DNA from: Begonia masoniana
Lineage: Eukaryota; Streptophyta; Magnoliopsida; Cucurbitales; Begoniaceae
DNA length: 64,000 nt
Assembly: GCA_022432975.1 (NCBI GenBank)
Contig: CM039512.1
Location: 42,631,124-42,695,123, forward strand
Direction: 5' to 3'
Below the pieces are notes generated by a model. That model was not told the DNA's origin. It worked only from the letters and a program-made list of their open reading frames with translations, and did not search any database. How positions within the stretch are numbered: position 1 is the first letter of the stretch; every line of letters starts with the position of its first letter. Made by a program: the position numbers and the translations under genes. Shown piece by piece: positions 23,761 through 36,200 of the stretch.

Positions 23761-24226
23761 TTGCTTCTCTTTCTGCTTTTATCTGTATTAGTTTTCATCA
23801 TAGCATTGCAAATGCAAAATTAGTCTATAAGAAACATAAAATGAAGAATCAAAAAAAATCCCATTAATAATATACATCCATTTCAAGAAATCCACAAGGA
23901 GACATTGGGAACTAAGTTATTGCAGAAATATAAGAATTTAAGGCACGTATGAGTTTATAGATTGTTAGTTGCAATGAGGATGAGCACTAAGAGGAAAAAT
24001 TAAGAAAGAAGAACTAACCTTGAAACATTATTCACATGGCCACCAGTCTTTCACCAGACGTGAGTCCATCAATGAGGAATGTTGTAATCAGTATGCAGAT
24101 TCAAACAAATGAAACATCATCATCTTACTAGCTTACCAGAGAAAACATATGCTAAGATTTCACTCAATCATCATTTACATGTAAAGTTATTACGCAAACC
24201 CGAATACATAAAAAAAATATTCTTCT
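23761..24226. other. Sequence between hAT relic and PUP fragment
   Basis: AT-rich; the right end of the hAT element probably lies here, but I could not define an inverted terminus. The last 50 bases resemble the 3' flank of PUP copy 2 (24780-24833). Confidence 0.4.
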
Positions 24227-24378
24227 TCAAATGTCTTCGGTGTCTTCTTCTTCCACTCTGGATTCCCCTGAGTTCCATGCTGAAAATTCTTGTTCATCTT
24301 CATTAGAAGCTTGAGCAGCAATGGTATTTCGAACAACAATGGCCGACTGGCCAAAATCTTCAAGGAAATGCTGAGATC
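24227..24378 (-). pseudogene. Orphan 3' end of a third purine permease copy
   Basis: About 50 codons matching only the C-terminal tail of the PUP genes (QHFLEDFGQSAIVVRNTIAA, then an acidic tail), ending in the stop at 24227-24229. The homology ends abruptly near 24378. The sequence just beyond (24420-24600) resembles the 3' flank of PUP copy 1 rather than PUP coding sequence. This looks like a breakpoint of unequal exchange within a tandem PUP array. Confidence 0.85.
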
Positions 24379-24833
24379 CAATATAACATCAATTTACCTA
24401 ACACTATTTCAGATTTTTAACCACACGGTAACTTTTAATTTTTATCACTTTAAGCATTTGACCAATATACTTGTTCAAACGGTGACAACTACCAAAATTT
24501 TGATTCAACTTGAATCAAACTAATCTCAAACAATATACAAAATTTTGTTAGTATAAAATTGACTGATTTTCCTATGAATAATACTACGTTTACGCTCTTA
24601 TTCTATTTTATTAAAATATTTGTCGACGTTCATATAATAATTAGTTTAATTAATATAATAAATTAACTATTTATAATTTATTACATTTATAGCACCTTAA
24701 TTGCATCTATTATTGTTTGACTCATCAATGAATATTTTAAGAGGTTGAAATAAGAGACTATACTTATCGTTAATCTTTTTGTGTATATGTAAGAGTTAGT
24801 AGGCAAACTAGAGTACATAAAAAATATTCTTCT
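24379..24833. other. 3' flank of PUP copy 2
   Basis: AT-rich. 24420-24600 resembles the downstream flank of PUP copy 1. No gene is seen. Confidence 0.5.
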
Positions 24834-26003
24834 TCAAACGTCCTTTTGAGTGTCTTCTTCTTCCACAGTGGATTTCCTTAAGTTCAACACGGTAGATTCT
24901 TGTGCAGATTCACCAGGATCTTGAGCAGCCATGATATTTTGAGCAACAATGGCCGACTGGCCAAGATCATCAAGGTAATGCTGATATCCATAAGAAACAA
25001 AGCCCCACACAGACAACACCATAGCCATGGCCTTAATCCCATCCATTTTATCATGAAAGAAAATGACAGCCAAAACAGGAACAACAGGCAAACCCACCGC
25101 ACTAATAGCGTTAGAAAACAGTGCAGAAACTTCGAAAACCAGACCCACAATCCCCACCGAGAAACCCTGCCAAGAAACTGCAGTCCCTACCAAATTCATC
25201 ACGTAAGAAACTCTCCCAAGCTCAAATCCATCCATTTCTTTGTCCAAACTCCTCCACTCTCCACTCCCAAAAAGTCCCGCTAGCGTAAACAATGAAGCAA
25301 ACAGAGACTGGTACACAATCATATCAACCACGGCCTTAAAACTCGCAGTCTTCAGCACCCTTTTGAAAACAAACTGTGTCACCGACAAAAGTAGCCCATA
25401 CCCAGCTGATGCCGCAATGGTGCAGACAAACCCAATAGCATATTTCGTTTTAGACACATCAACTGTAGAGCTGTCTGAATCTGTCTGAAAAACAAGGAGG
25501 ATCGATGCCACAGTGAGGAGAACGAGGGAGTTTATGATGTAAGGAGTGAACTTCTGAGAATTCAAGAAAAAAGAGAAGACGGCATTGAAAGCCAACTGAG
25601 AAGAACAGATCAGAGAATAGGTTGAAACAGGAAGATAATTCAGCCCTATGGTATACAAATAACAGTCTCCGGCAACAAGAAGGCCGAGACCGGAGTAAAT
25701 GAAAACCAGAAGGGAAATGGGAGGTGCGTTTTGGTGGGTATTCTGAGGGAAGGAGAGAGAATATCTGTATGGAGCGAGAAAGAAGTAAGAGGGAAGAAGA
25801 AGAGGGAAACCCACGACCTGAACTAGGGTTCCTAACCAGTTGCTCTTGCCACCTTTATCGAAGTATTGTCTTCCCAACAGAGTAGCTGTAGATTGGCCAG
25901 CGATCACGAGAACAGCATAAATGGCTACTCTTATCCACTTCATGTATTTCCTCTTCTTCTTAAAGATTGAAATGGTTTCGTTGATTTCTCCTGTTGCATT
26001 CAT
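24834..26003 (-). CDS. PUP: Purine permease (PUP family), copy 2
   Basis: A complete 389-residue, single-exon gene, closely similar to copy 1 over its whole length (MNATGEINETISIFKKKRKY at the start). About ten membrane segments are seen, with the same hallmarks: GLGLLVAGDCYLYTIGLNYL, YSLICSSQLAFNAVFSFFL and FFHDKMDGIKAMAMVLSVWG. Most differences from copy 1 are in the N-terminal loop (a longer SLSFPQNTHQNAPPIS loop) and the hydrophilic C-terminal tail. Expected role: H+-coupled uptake of purine or cytokinin-type bases at the plasma membrane, with substrate unknown. The start is supported by matching upstream sequence in both copies. The reading frame is intact. Confidence 0.93.
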   Translation of the reverse strand: MNATGEINETISIFKKKRKYMKWIRVAIYAVLVIAGQSTATLLGRQYFDKGGKSNWLGTLVQVVGFPLLLPSYFFLAPYRYSLSFPQNTHQNAPPISLLVFIYSGLGLLVAGDCYLYTIGLNYLPVSTYSLICSSQLAFNAVFSFFLNSQKFTPYIINSLVLLTVASILLVFQTDSDSSTVDVSKTKYAIGFVCTIAASAGYGLLLSVTQFVFKRVLKTASFKAVVDMIVYQSLFASLFTLAGLFGSGEWRSLDKEMDGFELGRVSYVMNLVGTAVSWQGFSVGIVGLVFEVSALFSNAISAVGLPVVPVLAVIFFHDKMDGIKAMAMVLSVWGFVSYGYQHYLDDLGQSAIVAQNIMAAQDPGESAQESTVLNLRKSTVEEEDTQKDV

Positions 26004-26600
26004 CTCTCTGGATTCTGGATTGCAGAAAACACAAACCAGATGACTTTATCATTCTAAACCCAAAAACATAAAACGAGATGAAATCTTATCATAATTTTGT
26101 TATAAGATGCAGGGACACGTTATAAGTATTGATTTAATAACTTTATGTAAACTTAATAAATTAATAAAATCAGCCCTATAAATAAGAGAGTATAGTATCT
26201 CTATATTTTCTTATTATTATTTACTGCATAAGTTTTTAATTAATTTAACTTTAACTTTAATCATTTATTAATTACTTTCCTCACTTGTGATGTTGATGCA
26301 CTACAGAAATGATTAAAGGTTACATTAAATTTCCAATTTTATTATTTCTTATTTTCAAAACAAATATTCTGTTGCATCGAAATGGCATCGGAGTCATGAT
26401 TTTCACCTTATGGCTGAAGACGATTCTTGTAGAAAATGAATCACCATCAGCCAAAGGTAATTCGATTGGTATGACAGAATTGATCAATGATTCAAGAGAT
26501 CAAATAAGATCTTTGCAGGCTTATGCAGATTGTTATTTCATTTGTTGCTAGAAGGAGACATAAACATGTGAAATGATGATTGAACATTAGAGACCAAATA
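26004..26600. other. Upstream region of PUP copy 2
   Basis: The first 290 bases align with the region upstream of PUP copy 1, minus the insertion at 6013-6475. They should contain the promoter of this minus-strand gene. A short plus-strand open frame at 26309-26551 has no recognisable features. Confidence 0.5.
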
Positions 26601-27605
26601 TCCACCAAATTTATATTCATTATTTTTCTGAGTCAAATTTTTACGTTATTCAAGATTAACTTATTGACTCGAATTGTCTAGTTTCATGACACTTGGCCAA
26701 GTGTAATATTTCGATCAAATGAGTCAAACTGTTGATCCCTGTTGTGTCTAGTGTGTATGAAGGGTTGACCAGTTTGGTAGACCCTACTGTGACAAAACCT
26801 ACAAATGGTCAACCTTTGCTAGGAGCGGTCTACCCTCACTGTGTCTTGTGTGAGGCAAGGTTCGACCCTTGCTCGGTCACCCCATACAATGTATTTTGCA
26901 ACTCACACTAATTTTATTTAAAGAAAATTTTTTCGCCTTGGTGCGAAGATGAGGTCTTTTAGTTGGGTTCCTGGTGTCAATTTTGGATCCACATGTTATC
27001 ATCTTAGTACGCTGATATGGTACTTGATGTCGGATTTGTTATAGGTTTTAGCAATGTTCCTGCTTTTGATGTCTTAGGATCCGATACCTTGTTTCTGATT
27101 GAGTGTGTCGGCTAGTCGGTGAGACGGTGGTTGTAATTGAGGTAGGAGTTTCTATCTTGTACTGTATTTGCTTTGCATGGTTTTCAAAATCTTATTTTGG
27201 TAGATTGAAAAGTCTGACAAGGTCGAATCGCCAACACATGAGTTTTCAAAACATATGTATGTATGTTTTACACGTTTAAATTACAAGTGCATGATATTTT
27301 ATTTCTAATTTGTTATACATGTATGTCTGATATGATGATTGTTTATTTACGCTGATTGAGTCTTTTTTTTGATATCGATCTTCGATTGTTTTGAGTTGCA
27401 TCTGGCCGAGCAACCAAAGTAAGCGGAGTCAGATTTTATACATTTTCTGCTGCGTGAAGGTTGTTTCTTTGCATGTTACAAAAATGGGTTATAGGTCGTT
27501 GATGACGCTCTTTTTAGGTTTTGAATCTATAAACCTTGCCAAGGTGTATTGTTTGATACCATTTTGCGGGTGATGTTGTTGTCTGGTCTTTGGATTGTCG
27601 GCCAC
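26601..27605. other. Intergenic sequence, unclassified
   Basis: Less AT-rich than its surroundings, with GGTTGACC/GGTCAACC-type words at 26760-26880. No gene or transposon family could be recognised. Confidence 0.4.
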
Positions 27606-27708
27606 ACTTTTTGATAAGTGGATAGTGTAGTCAATGAGCTTGTTCGCCTGCCACTCTTTTTGATTTACGGGTTGTGTCGTCATTGAGCTTGCTCGCCAGC
27701 AACTCGGA
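27606..27708 (+). repeat. Diverged 51-52 bp tandem repeat
   Basis: Two copies in tandem share CTTTTTGAT at the start and CAATGAGCTTG/CATTGAGCTTG plus TCGCC near the end. Confidence 0.65.
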
Positions 27709-27775
27709 TGACATTGTTAGATCTTTGGATCACCATCACTTTTCATTTCTTTCTGACTCACGAGGTGTTGCATAG

Positions 27776-28575
27776 TCTCACTTTGCACTATCTTATTTTT
27801 ATATGATAGTTATTTGGATTTCAGCCCATTCTTTGTGGGTCTGGGCTTAGCTTTTATTCAATTTTTCTACTGAAAGCCTAGCCTTGAACTAGGTGGTCGG
27901 GTCTTCACCGAAGATTGAGTTGCTTGACCCGGCGTTTCTGTCTAGACTCACCTCTGGGTCGAGGCCAGTTTTTCACATGCATTTTAATATAATATAGGTT
28001 TTTTATTGAGTTAGTTGTTCACCCAAAAAGACTTTCTCCTATTCGCCAGGTTAGGATCATGGAGGCGGTTGGTTATAATGTTCATCGAGGAATGGTTCTG
28101 TCATTAGTTCTCCCTTTATTAATTTTTCCTAGAGTTTTAACATTTTTCTTGGTGAGGAATTCTTTATTTATTTAATTCTTTTATTTGTGTTTAATATAAA
28201 TTATTGGGTGTTTGATACTTTATTTCCTAAACAACATTTCGTTGGATTAGTTGCGTTTTGCACTATTTTATTTCTATGTGATTATTATGAGTATTGTAGC
28301 CTACTCTTTATGGGCATGGGCTCAAATTTTATTCAAGTCTTCCGCTGTAAGTCTAGCATTAGGCTGGGTGATTGGGTCCTCTCCAAGAATCATGCCCACC
28401 TCCGGGTCGTGACTAGTTTTTCATATTCATTTGAGTATAGTACATGGTTTTCTATTGAGTTAGTCGCTCAGTACAAAAGACCCCCTCATTTTCCCCTGGT
28501 TAGGATACTAGAGGCATTTGGTGATGATGCTCGTCGAGGAATGGTTTAGCTTAGTTCTCCATTTATTTTTTAAAT
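27776..28575 (+). repeat. Diverged direct duplication, offset about 475 bp
   Basis: 27783-28110 and about 28258-28575 align in order. Shared blocks include TTGCACTAT, GGGTCNTCNCC, a TTTTTCA(C/T)AT block, TATTGAGTTAGT and CGAGGAATGGTT. Divergence is high, so the duplication is old. It may be part of an unrecognised transposon. Confidence 0.6.
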
Positions 28576-31480
28576 GAGCACGGAATGACAATATATGAAT
28601 TGTTTCATTATTCGTTATTTTCGGTTCTTTTTGTTGCATTCACTTACAACAAGAAACAACCACTAGTGTTTGGTGCATCACCTGCATTTTGGTGCGGCCT
28701 GGGAGTGAACTAAGCACCAATCGAAATGTCTAGCACGCTTGCCTTATCTTGTTTGCCTTGGTAAATGGAATAGGAACTGACACAGCTTGATTGCAATAAG
28801 GATCACTCCTAAATGCGACATTGATCTTATATACGATAATATTGCATTCTGGCCTTGGGGCCTCCAATTGGGCTTTTCTCCTCTTTCACCGGTGAGTGGT
28901 GAGTTTCCTTTTTCTTTAGGTACCTCTTGGATTCGGAGTTTGTTCTAACAATTGTCACACGTGAGATCTTGATCGTCTTCCTCAACCAAGGGCGGAAAGG
29001 AAAAAGGTTTGACTTTGTTTCACAGAAAAAGGACTAAGGAAATTTTGTTTCCGTAGTGGTGCGTCAATTGACCTTGTTGATAAAGAATGGGTATATATCT
29101 TTTTTTTGATATATGCAATATCGAAGATGCAATTCGCATAAAGTCAATATTCTCTCTTAGTGTAAGGGGACCGGTGCACAAAAGAGACACATAAGTTGAG
29201 GGGAAGCGAATGTTGAAAAATTATAATGAGTTAGACAAATTTGTCATTATCAAAAGAGAAGAGATGGTTAGCTTAATATAATTTAAGCATATTTGTTTTG
29301 ATAATTAAAGGACTAAATTGACAAATTTGTATTAAGTTTAGATTGATATTATTCACCTATTAAATACCCTCGTGTTGGTTTTTGAAAATTACTAACAAGT
29401 TTGATAATTCCATGCAGAATATTTCTAAGTCATGTTTTAGATTTCAAGGTCAAACGGTTTTTCATATGGATTTGAAAACACTTGTGTGCAGTCAGTCGAT
29501 TAGAAGATATTGCATAGTCTAGACAAAGGGCTAATTTCCTAAAAGTTTGTTCGTGATCGACCAAAGCTCTCCAGTGGGGGTCCAAGACCCAAACATTAAA
29601 TATTTCGAGTCTTCCCACTTAGCTTTCATCTTTTTACTTTCTAGTGAAACTTAGGCTGTTGTTCTAAACATTCAAAAACTATATTTATTGTTGAGTAGAG
29701 AAAAGGGGAAGCCCTTGAGTTATAAAGCACGAACGATGCCTGAACGTTCAATAAAGTGTAACCAGAAAAGATTAGTGGAAAGGAATCTTTAAGACGGAGC
29801 CTTGGTGTGCGGACGTAGGCAGTTTGAACTAATTACTTGTTATATGTTTGCTAGTTAGTGTTGGTAAATTTTTTATGGTTGAGAAAAATTATTCAGTCTT
29901 AGGATTGTAAACAATCAGTTTATAAATTTATGAAAAAGTTTTTATAACCTAATTATTCTCTCCCCCAAGTTTATATCAATTTTACATCTATCTAATACAT
30001 AAATTTTTAAAAAAATATGCAATCTCATACGTATGAACTTCTGAAATACATGACTACCACATACATGAATGACTAATCTTAAAATATTTTTTCAAATATG
30101 TATGAACTAACTAAAAGACATTAACTATAAAGACATATTCTTATAATTAAATTTATTTTCAACAAACCTAACCCTAGGCTTTAGTCTAATTATGTACAAT
30201 TTGTCTTTGTGTACACATCGACCAGTTTGTGTCGAAGGAAATTAGTCATCCTGAATCGATTCTTAGTTTCAGATGCAAAAAATCGTTAGAACACAATTGA
30301 ACCATGAAGCCGATACTTAGTCTAAACCTTGCCAATGCTCGGCTCAGGCCAAAACTTAACAAGTGACTTGACTCAATCTAATTTCAAACTTAAAAATACT
30401 TTAGTAATATTAATTTTTATTATTGTTTTTAAACTAAACTTAGAATTAAATCGAGTCTCGTACTATGATTTGGTTTTAATTTATCTTACCAACTTGCTTT
30501 ATTCTTAGTTTTTGAAAAAATCCAAAATCAAAACGAATTAAACAAGGCGCAACTCTATTAAAATGTAAGATTATAATTAGAAAAATATCCAATATTTTTT
30601 ATTATTTTGTCTCTTTGTAATACTTCAGATCTAGTCTGTCACTTTCCACTATGCCAACTTAGAATTTATGATTCTATAATTGTTAAAAAAAAAAAAAAAG
30701 GGAGAAAAGTAAAGACGCAATCTTTGAATTTATTTTGAAATTCAGAGTCACTTTTTCTTACGTAGATTTATTTCATTTATAAAAATAAAAAAAAACAGTC
30801 CACAAATCAACAACTATAATTCTTAACAATTATATTTACAAAATTCAATAAAAAATATTTCAATACCATGCATGATTAATTTACAATGGGAATTTAAAAT
30901 AAATATTATTTTCTTAAAAATTTCAGCTCAGTTCGGTTCGGTCAGGTCAGAATTTCACCTCTTTTAAACGAGTCAACTCGTCGGAAAACAAACCGAATTG
31001 ACTTTGTCTAAGCAACTTTTAATTGAGCCTAATAAGACAGACAATCACGAGTTGAGACAATTCACGGCATCATGAAATGTCGTAGTATAATATTTTTCTT
31101 TTTGAAAAATGACGAATTTTAAGTGTTTCTCTTTCTTCCACGATTCCATCCAAAACAATCCCTCTCACATCTAAACACGGAAGAGTATCAAAATTCAAAA
31201 CGATTCATCAAGACCATTTTTCAATTTTTCTTGTAATTTTTTGAAAAATAAACACAAAATTGCTGTATTATTCTAATACGTAGACTCCCTTGTTATATTT
31301 TTTGTATTTTGACACAGTCGACTTTATACTTTGATCATAACCTTCATGTATCGATTGAATGAGAGATATTTCTTGATGCTAATGTCTATTCTATTAGTGG
31401 GCCAAGTTCAAGGTCTATATTTATGTGAGTTTGTGAGCTCAAACCTTAAATCCTAAGCATGCAAATAAAGAAAAAAACAT
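28576..31480. other. Intergenic sequence, possible LTR relic
   Basis: No gene was seen. Near 29800-29830 the motif GGTGTGCGGACGTAGGCAG resembles the 3' part of many plant Ty1/copia LTRs, so 29500-29830 may be an LTR relic; no partner or primer-binding site supports it. The region from 29880 to 31480 is AT-rich with an A-run at 30685-30699. Confidence 0.35.
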
Positions 31481-31642
31481 TTCTTGGGGTTCAGCTTGTA
31501 ATACGTAGTTGTTTGGAAAAAGTTACAGAGAGGATCTCAGCTAAAGTTTGCAAGAAATTAGCAACAGAAAGAGAAAACAAAATGGTATGAGAAAAAAGGA
31601 TCAAAGACTGCAAAGATGTAGCAAAAGGTACATAGAACTTAC

Positions 31643-31682
31643 CGATTACATGGAGCTGCAGCTCCTGCAATCCACCACCCAT
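31643..31682 (-). CDS. Candidate orphan first exon (weak)
   Basis: An ATG at 31682-31680 follows a CT-rich leader. It encodes 13 codons (MGGGLQELQLHVI) and runs straight into a perfect GTAAGT donor. That combination looks like the 5' end of a real gene. No further exons were recognised at lower coordinates, so it may be a truncated gene copy, or chance. I do not recognise the protein. Confidence 0.3.
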
Positions 31683-31708
31683 GTCCAAGGAGAAGAAGAA
31701 GAAGTGGG

Positions 31709-31740
31709 AGAGAGGGAGAGAGAGAGAGAGAGAGAGGATA
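31709..31740 (+). repeat. GA microsatellite
   Basis: Near-perfect GA repeats. It would lie in the 5' leader of the candidate exon on the minus strand. Confidence 0.9.
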
Positions 31741-31752
31741 GAGGATGAATAA

Positions 31753-32498
31753 ATGGAGGAGAGATTGGGTAGGGAGTGGAAGTCACTGTCAGGACTGAAC
31801 AATAATAGAAGAAAGAGCAAAAAGGAGAAGGGAGACTTCGAAAGTATCATCGAAACAAACAAACAAACAGATTGGCTTGGCTTACCTCCTCTTAATCAAT
31901 TATTTAACCTCCTCATCTTCTTCTTCGTCAATATTTAGGACCAAATTTATTTTATTTTCTTGTTTTATTTATTTTCCGCATTTGATGGAGGGTCTAGATT
32001 GGCTGCGTTATTGTGCCGGCCGAGCTTTTCCCGCACCAAATCTGATATATTGGTTATATTTATTTGCAGTCGAGTTATATCGGAATTGTAATTTTTTTTA
32101 TGTGGGTTTTAACATATATGGAGAGAGAGATAGAGATGACTAAATGGAGGAGAGATGGGTAGGGAGTGGAAGTCACTGTCAGGACTGAACAATAATAGAA
32201 GAAAGAGCAAAAAGGAGAAGGGAGACTTCGAAAGTATCATCGAAACAAACAAACAAACAGATTGGCTTGGCTTACCTCCTCTTAATCAATTATTTAACCT
32301 CCTCATCTTCTTCTTCGTCAATATTTAGGACCAAATTTATTTTATTTTCTTGTTTTATTTATTTTCCGCATTTGATGGAGGGTCTAGATTGGCTGCGTTA
32401 TTGTGCCGGCCGAGCTTTTCCCGCACCAAATCTGATATATTGGTTATATTTATTTACAGTCGAGTTATATCGGAATTGTAATTTTTTTTATGTGGGTT
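31753..32498 (+). repeat. Near-identical 390 bp tandem duplication
   Basis: 31753-32107 and 32143-32498 match with an offset of 390 bp. I could find only a one-base indel near the start and one substitution (GCAGTCG against ACAGTCG). A linker of about 35 bp separates them. The duplication is very recent. No protein is recognised in it. Confidence 0.95.
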
Positions 32499-32593
32499 GT
32501 ATATACGATATATCGATGTCGTTAATTTAGCCAATAAAACATAATTTTTATGAAAAACTTGGATGGACATTTAGAAGCATAAACTAAATGAAC

Positions 32594-32726
32594 CACTTTC
32601 TACATATCTACACTATAATATTATTGTTTGGAAAGACGATTAAAGTAAGCATATGTAGGACACTTTCTACATATCTACACTATAATATTATTGTTTGGAA
32701 AGACGATTAAAGTAAGCATATGTAGG
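32594..32726 (+). repeat. Perfect 67 bp tandem duplication
   Basis: The unit beginning CACTTTCTACATATC occurs at 32594-32660 and again at 32661-32726 without visible change. Confidence 0.95.
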
Positions 32727-33278
32727 TGGGTGTATTGCTGTTTTGCAATTGGAACTATTGTTTGAATCTATAGCTTAAACAACTACCAATTTTACATAAA
32801 AGAGTGAACCTAATATTACTTTTCAGACAATCAGAAAATCACTGTGAGAGGAAGACAAAATTTTCTAATTGAATTTTCCAGTGACAAGAAGTCTATGTAT
32901 GTATATAAGCTGCAAAAACAGGTATGACTCCATTTAAATTTAAGCGGACAGAAGACGAATCAACTTTCACCAATAACTTTCCACATATCGTTGATTTACA
33001 GAACAGAATCAGGCCCAGTTGCAAAAATGTGTTCTTACCTCTGCTCAGATCGAAAGTGACGTACGACATCTTTCAATTAATCTTGCCTTTGCTTCTGAAC
33101 TTTCAAGCCTGAAGAGTAAATATTGGACTTGATCAATATAAATACACAGAATCAGAAGAATAGTTTATGTTTCAGGATAAGAATCAGCAGGCTAGGATAC
33201 AACTCCGGATGCCTATCACTTAGAACAAATCATTACGTTCAAATCCAATCTCGGTGCAGGAAAATTAATCGACGATGT
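32727..33278. other. 3' flank of the RWA gene
   Basis: AT-rich; it contains the 3' untranslated region of the minus-strand RWA gene. No other gene was seen. Confidence 0.5.
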
Positions 33279-36200
33279 TTAAAGTGCCAAAAAAGTGCTC
33301 ACCGTTGTAAAACCAATTTGAAGAAGAATTAATGAGATTAAGTACAAACACAAGGAAATAGCAGCACCAGCAAGAATATTATGCAGTAACCGTCGATTAT
33401 CTTTAATTGGTACAAATGCTGTCTTGAGTGTATTAGTTAATTCAAAGAGCCGATACGATACCTGCCGCATAAATAACATAATCAGGAAATTGTCATATCG
33501 TAGTTTGCTTCTGGCCCTTAGGCAGATTTGTACCAAATGAGATTTAGCTTACCAAGACGTAGACGGCAGTTGTTAGCGTGAAGTTGAGAAGAGGATACTC
33601 TGGTATGATGGAAAGAAGCCACTTTGGCTGTCCATTGGGAACATTTGATCTACAGATGTTTGAAAATAAGACATTAGTAATAACGTAGTACCATTTTTTG
33701 TTCAGCATTTTCTGTTCTCCCCAAGAGGCCGATACCAATAATACAATTGTTTTCTCCTCTCATTTGAAAAGAAAACTAAAAGAGGCTATGAAAGAAGAAC
33801 TTCTCTCTTCATATTTGATCGTGAAAACCACTATCAAATGTAAAGATGGAGATTGACTGAAACAAGAACATTAATTTTAATCAATGAAAATAACAAATTT
33901 CAGCATAGTCTGCTAGACTGATTCATCTACTTAAAAATTAAGGTGAGAAAGAAACATCGAGGAAGCTGGAGGAGGGATGCAATTTCTTTCTTGTGTAGTA
34001 ATAAATAAAGGAAGATGCATTTTTATGATGTATAAAACTGTTAGGAATATATTAGTAAAGGGTATTTTAGGAAATATTATTAGGGTTGTTAGGAGTTTAT
34101 TATTTTGTGGGTTATAAATGTGAGGAGAGGGGAGTGTTGCGGGGGGGAAAATATTGGGAAAAGTTGGGAGAGAAGCAGAGGCTCTCGAAATCCTCTGCGT
34201 GGGAGAGAGAAGGGCTCTATAATTCCCTTCACTATTAGGTATTTGTTGGTCGTGTGCGTTGTTGTGTTTAGTGCTTGCTGTGTGTGTTGTTTCGGGAATT
34301 GGAATACTATAGGGTTTATATCAATGGTATCAGAGCAACCTTACCTGGGGATGGCTCACGGTGAATGGCGGCAGAAGATGGACTCCATCAAAGCGAGCAT
34401 CTCTCGGCTGCCAGAGATTGAGCGAACGTTGGCGATGATCACGGCGAAGCTAGACCAGCTAGTAGACGCCTTGAAAGCAGCACCTCCGAAGCAAAGGAAT
34501 ACTGGACAACTGAAGCTCGGCGACGGAGAGGGAAGCGACAAACCTGAAGGTCTGTCGAGCTGTCAAGGGGAGCCGGAGAAAGCGGACCATCGACGACCCA
34601 GCCCAGCGGTTACTCAGCCAGCCCCGGTCCGAGCATTTCCGACGAGCCCAGCGCGGTCACAGCGTCGCGCTTCAGCTCTGTACGCAGCTCAGAGCGGGAA
34701 GTCAGTCCAGAACAGATCCTCTCGCCCAGCGATGCCCTTCCGGCGACTTTCTGACGCCGAGCTGATGACAATGAGGAGAATTCGGGACAGGAATTCAACG
34801 TCGGCGTTTCGCTGGTTACCAGAAGTAGCGTTTCTGTCGATGAGGGAGAAGCAAGGCACAGAGGCTAGCCAAGAAGAGACGGCCCACGTATCTTGCAAAG
34901 AGGAAGAAGCTGCGCATAGGGTTGAAATGAACTGGGCCCTCCTTCAACCAACCGGACCTGGCCCAGGTCTTGGGAGAATAAGCCATGTTGAACTGAGCTT
35001 CAAAGCCCAGCCCCCTTCCCAGTGGGTAACAGCCCAATTCCCATTTCAATGGGCAGCTCAAACGCACGTGAACCCAGCCCAAATTCGACCTTCATTGTAT
35101 ACGCACGCTGGAGATTTACGATTTTTAATCCCACCTTGAGGACAAGGTAGATTTTTAAGCGGCCGGTATTGTTAGGAATATATTAGTAAAGGGTATTTTA
35201 GGAAATATTATTAGGGTTGTTAGGAGTTTATTATTTTGTGGGTTATAAATGTGAGGAGAGGGGAGTGTTGCGGGGGGGAAAATATTGGGAAAAGTTGGGA
35301 GAGAAGCAGAGGCTCTCGAAATCCTCTGCGTGGGAGAGAGAAGGGCTCTATAATTCCCTTCACTATTAGGTATTTGTTGGTCGTGTGCGTTGTTGTGTTT
35401 AGTGCTTGCTGTGTGTGTTGTTTCGGGAATTGGAATACTATAGGGTTTATATCAAAAACAGAATTCATAGATTGAAGTAAAAGTTAGAGCACCAAGAAAA
35501 TAATAAAATAGAATAGAGGAGCATGAATAATTTCCATGTCGCTCCACCCACCTTAACCAAATGTGGAACTGTGAAATATATGTTTCCAAAGTTATCTTGC
35601 CGAGCCACCTAGCATTATAAAGTCGCATGATTATAAGTAAAATCAAACACAGCAAAAATTAAAGGCAATGGGCTTTCACAACTCATCAAAAGAGAGAGAA
35701 GGAACATACGCAAAGAGAGTCAAAGAATAGCTTCGAAACTGGTGCGTGAAATTTCTCAAACAAATATAAACACTGAAACCACAACCAAGAAGAGACAACG
35801 ATGAGATGATAAGCACATTAAACTAAAAATGAAAGTAATATTCCATATAAGTTTTTAAAAAATAAAACATAAACTTATTCAACTCACGTTATGGGAATCC
35901 ATGATGTGTAAGGATGAAGCTTATTATATGAAATCTTATCCAGTTTGTAAATGTACTCATACCATAAATAACCAACCTAGTTCAATCAGAATGTATCAGA
36001 AAGGTCAATTCAAAGTCAACTACGAAATCTACAGGTATGTAAAAATAAGTTGTAGTCACAAAATCACGTAACTTACTAATAAGTTAATTAACACGACGCT
36101 TGTTTTCACTGAGATTCTTTTTTTGGTTTCAGCTTCTTCCAATTTTTCCATCCATTTTTCCACCTACGAATATATTTCAATAAATAAGTAGTTACGAGAG

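Noticed and set aside
36060..36077. Possible early stop of RWA after exon 10
   Set aside because: Reading past the GTAAGT at 36076 gives a stop, but splicing to 35976 restores the conserved [13 protein letters not shown] sequence.
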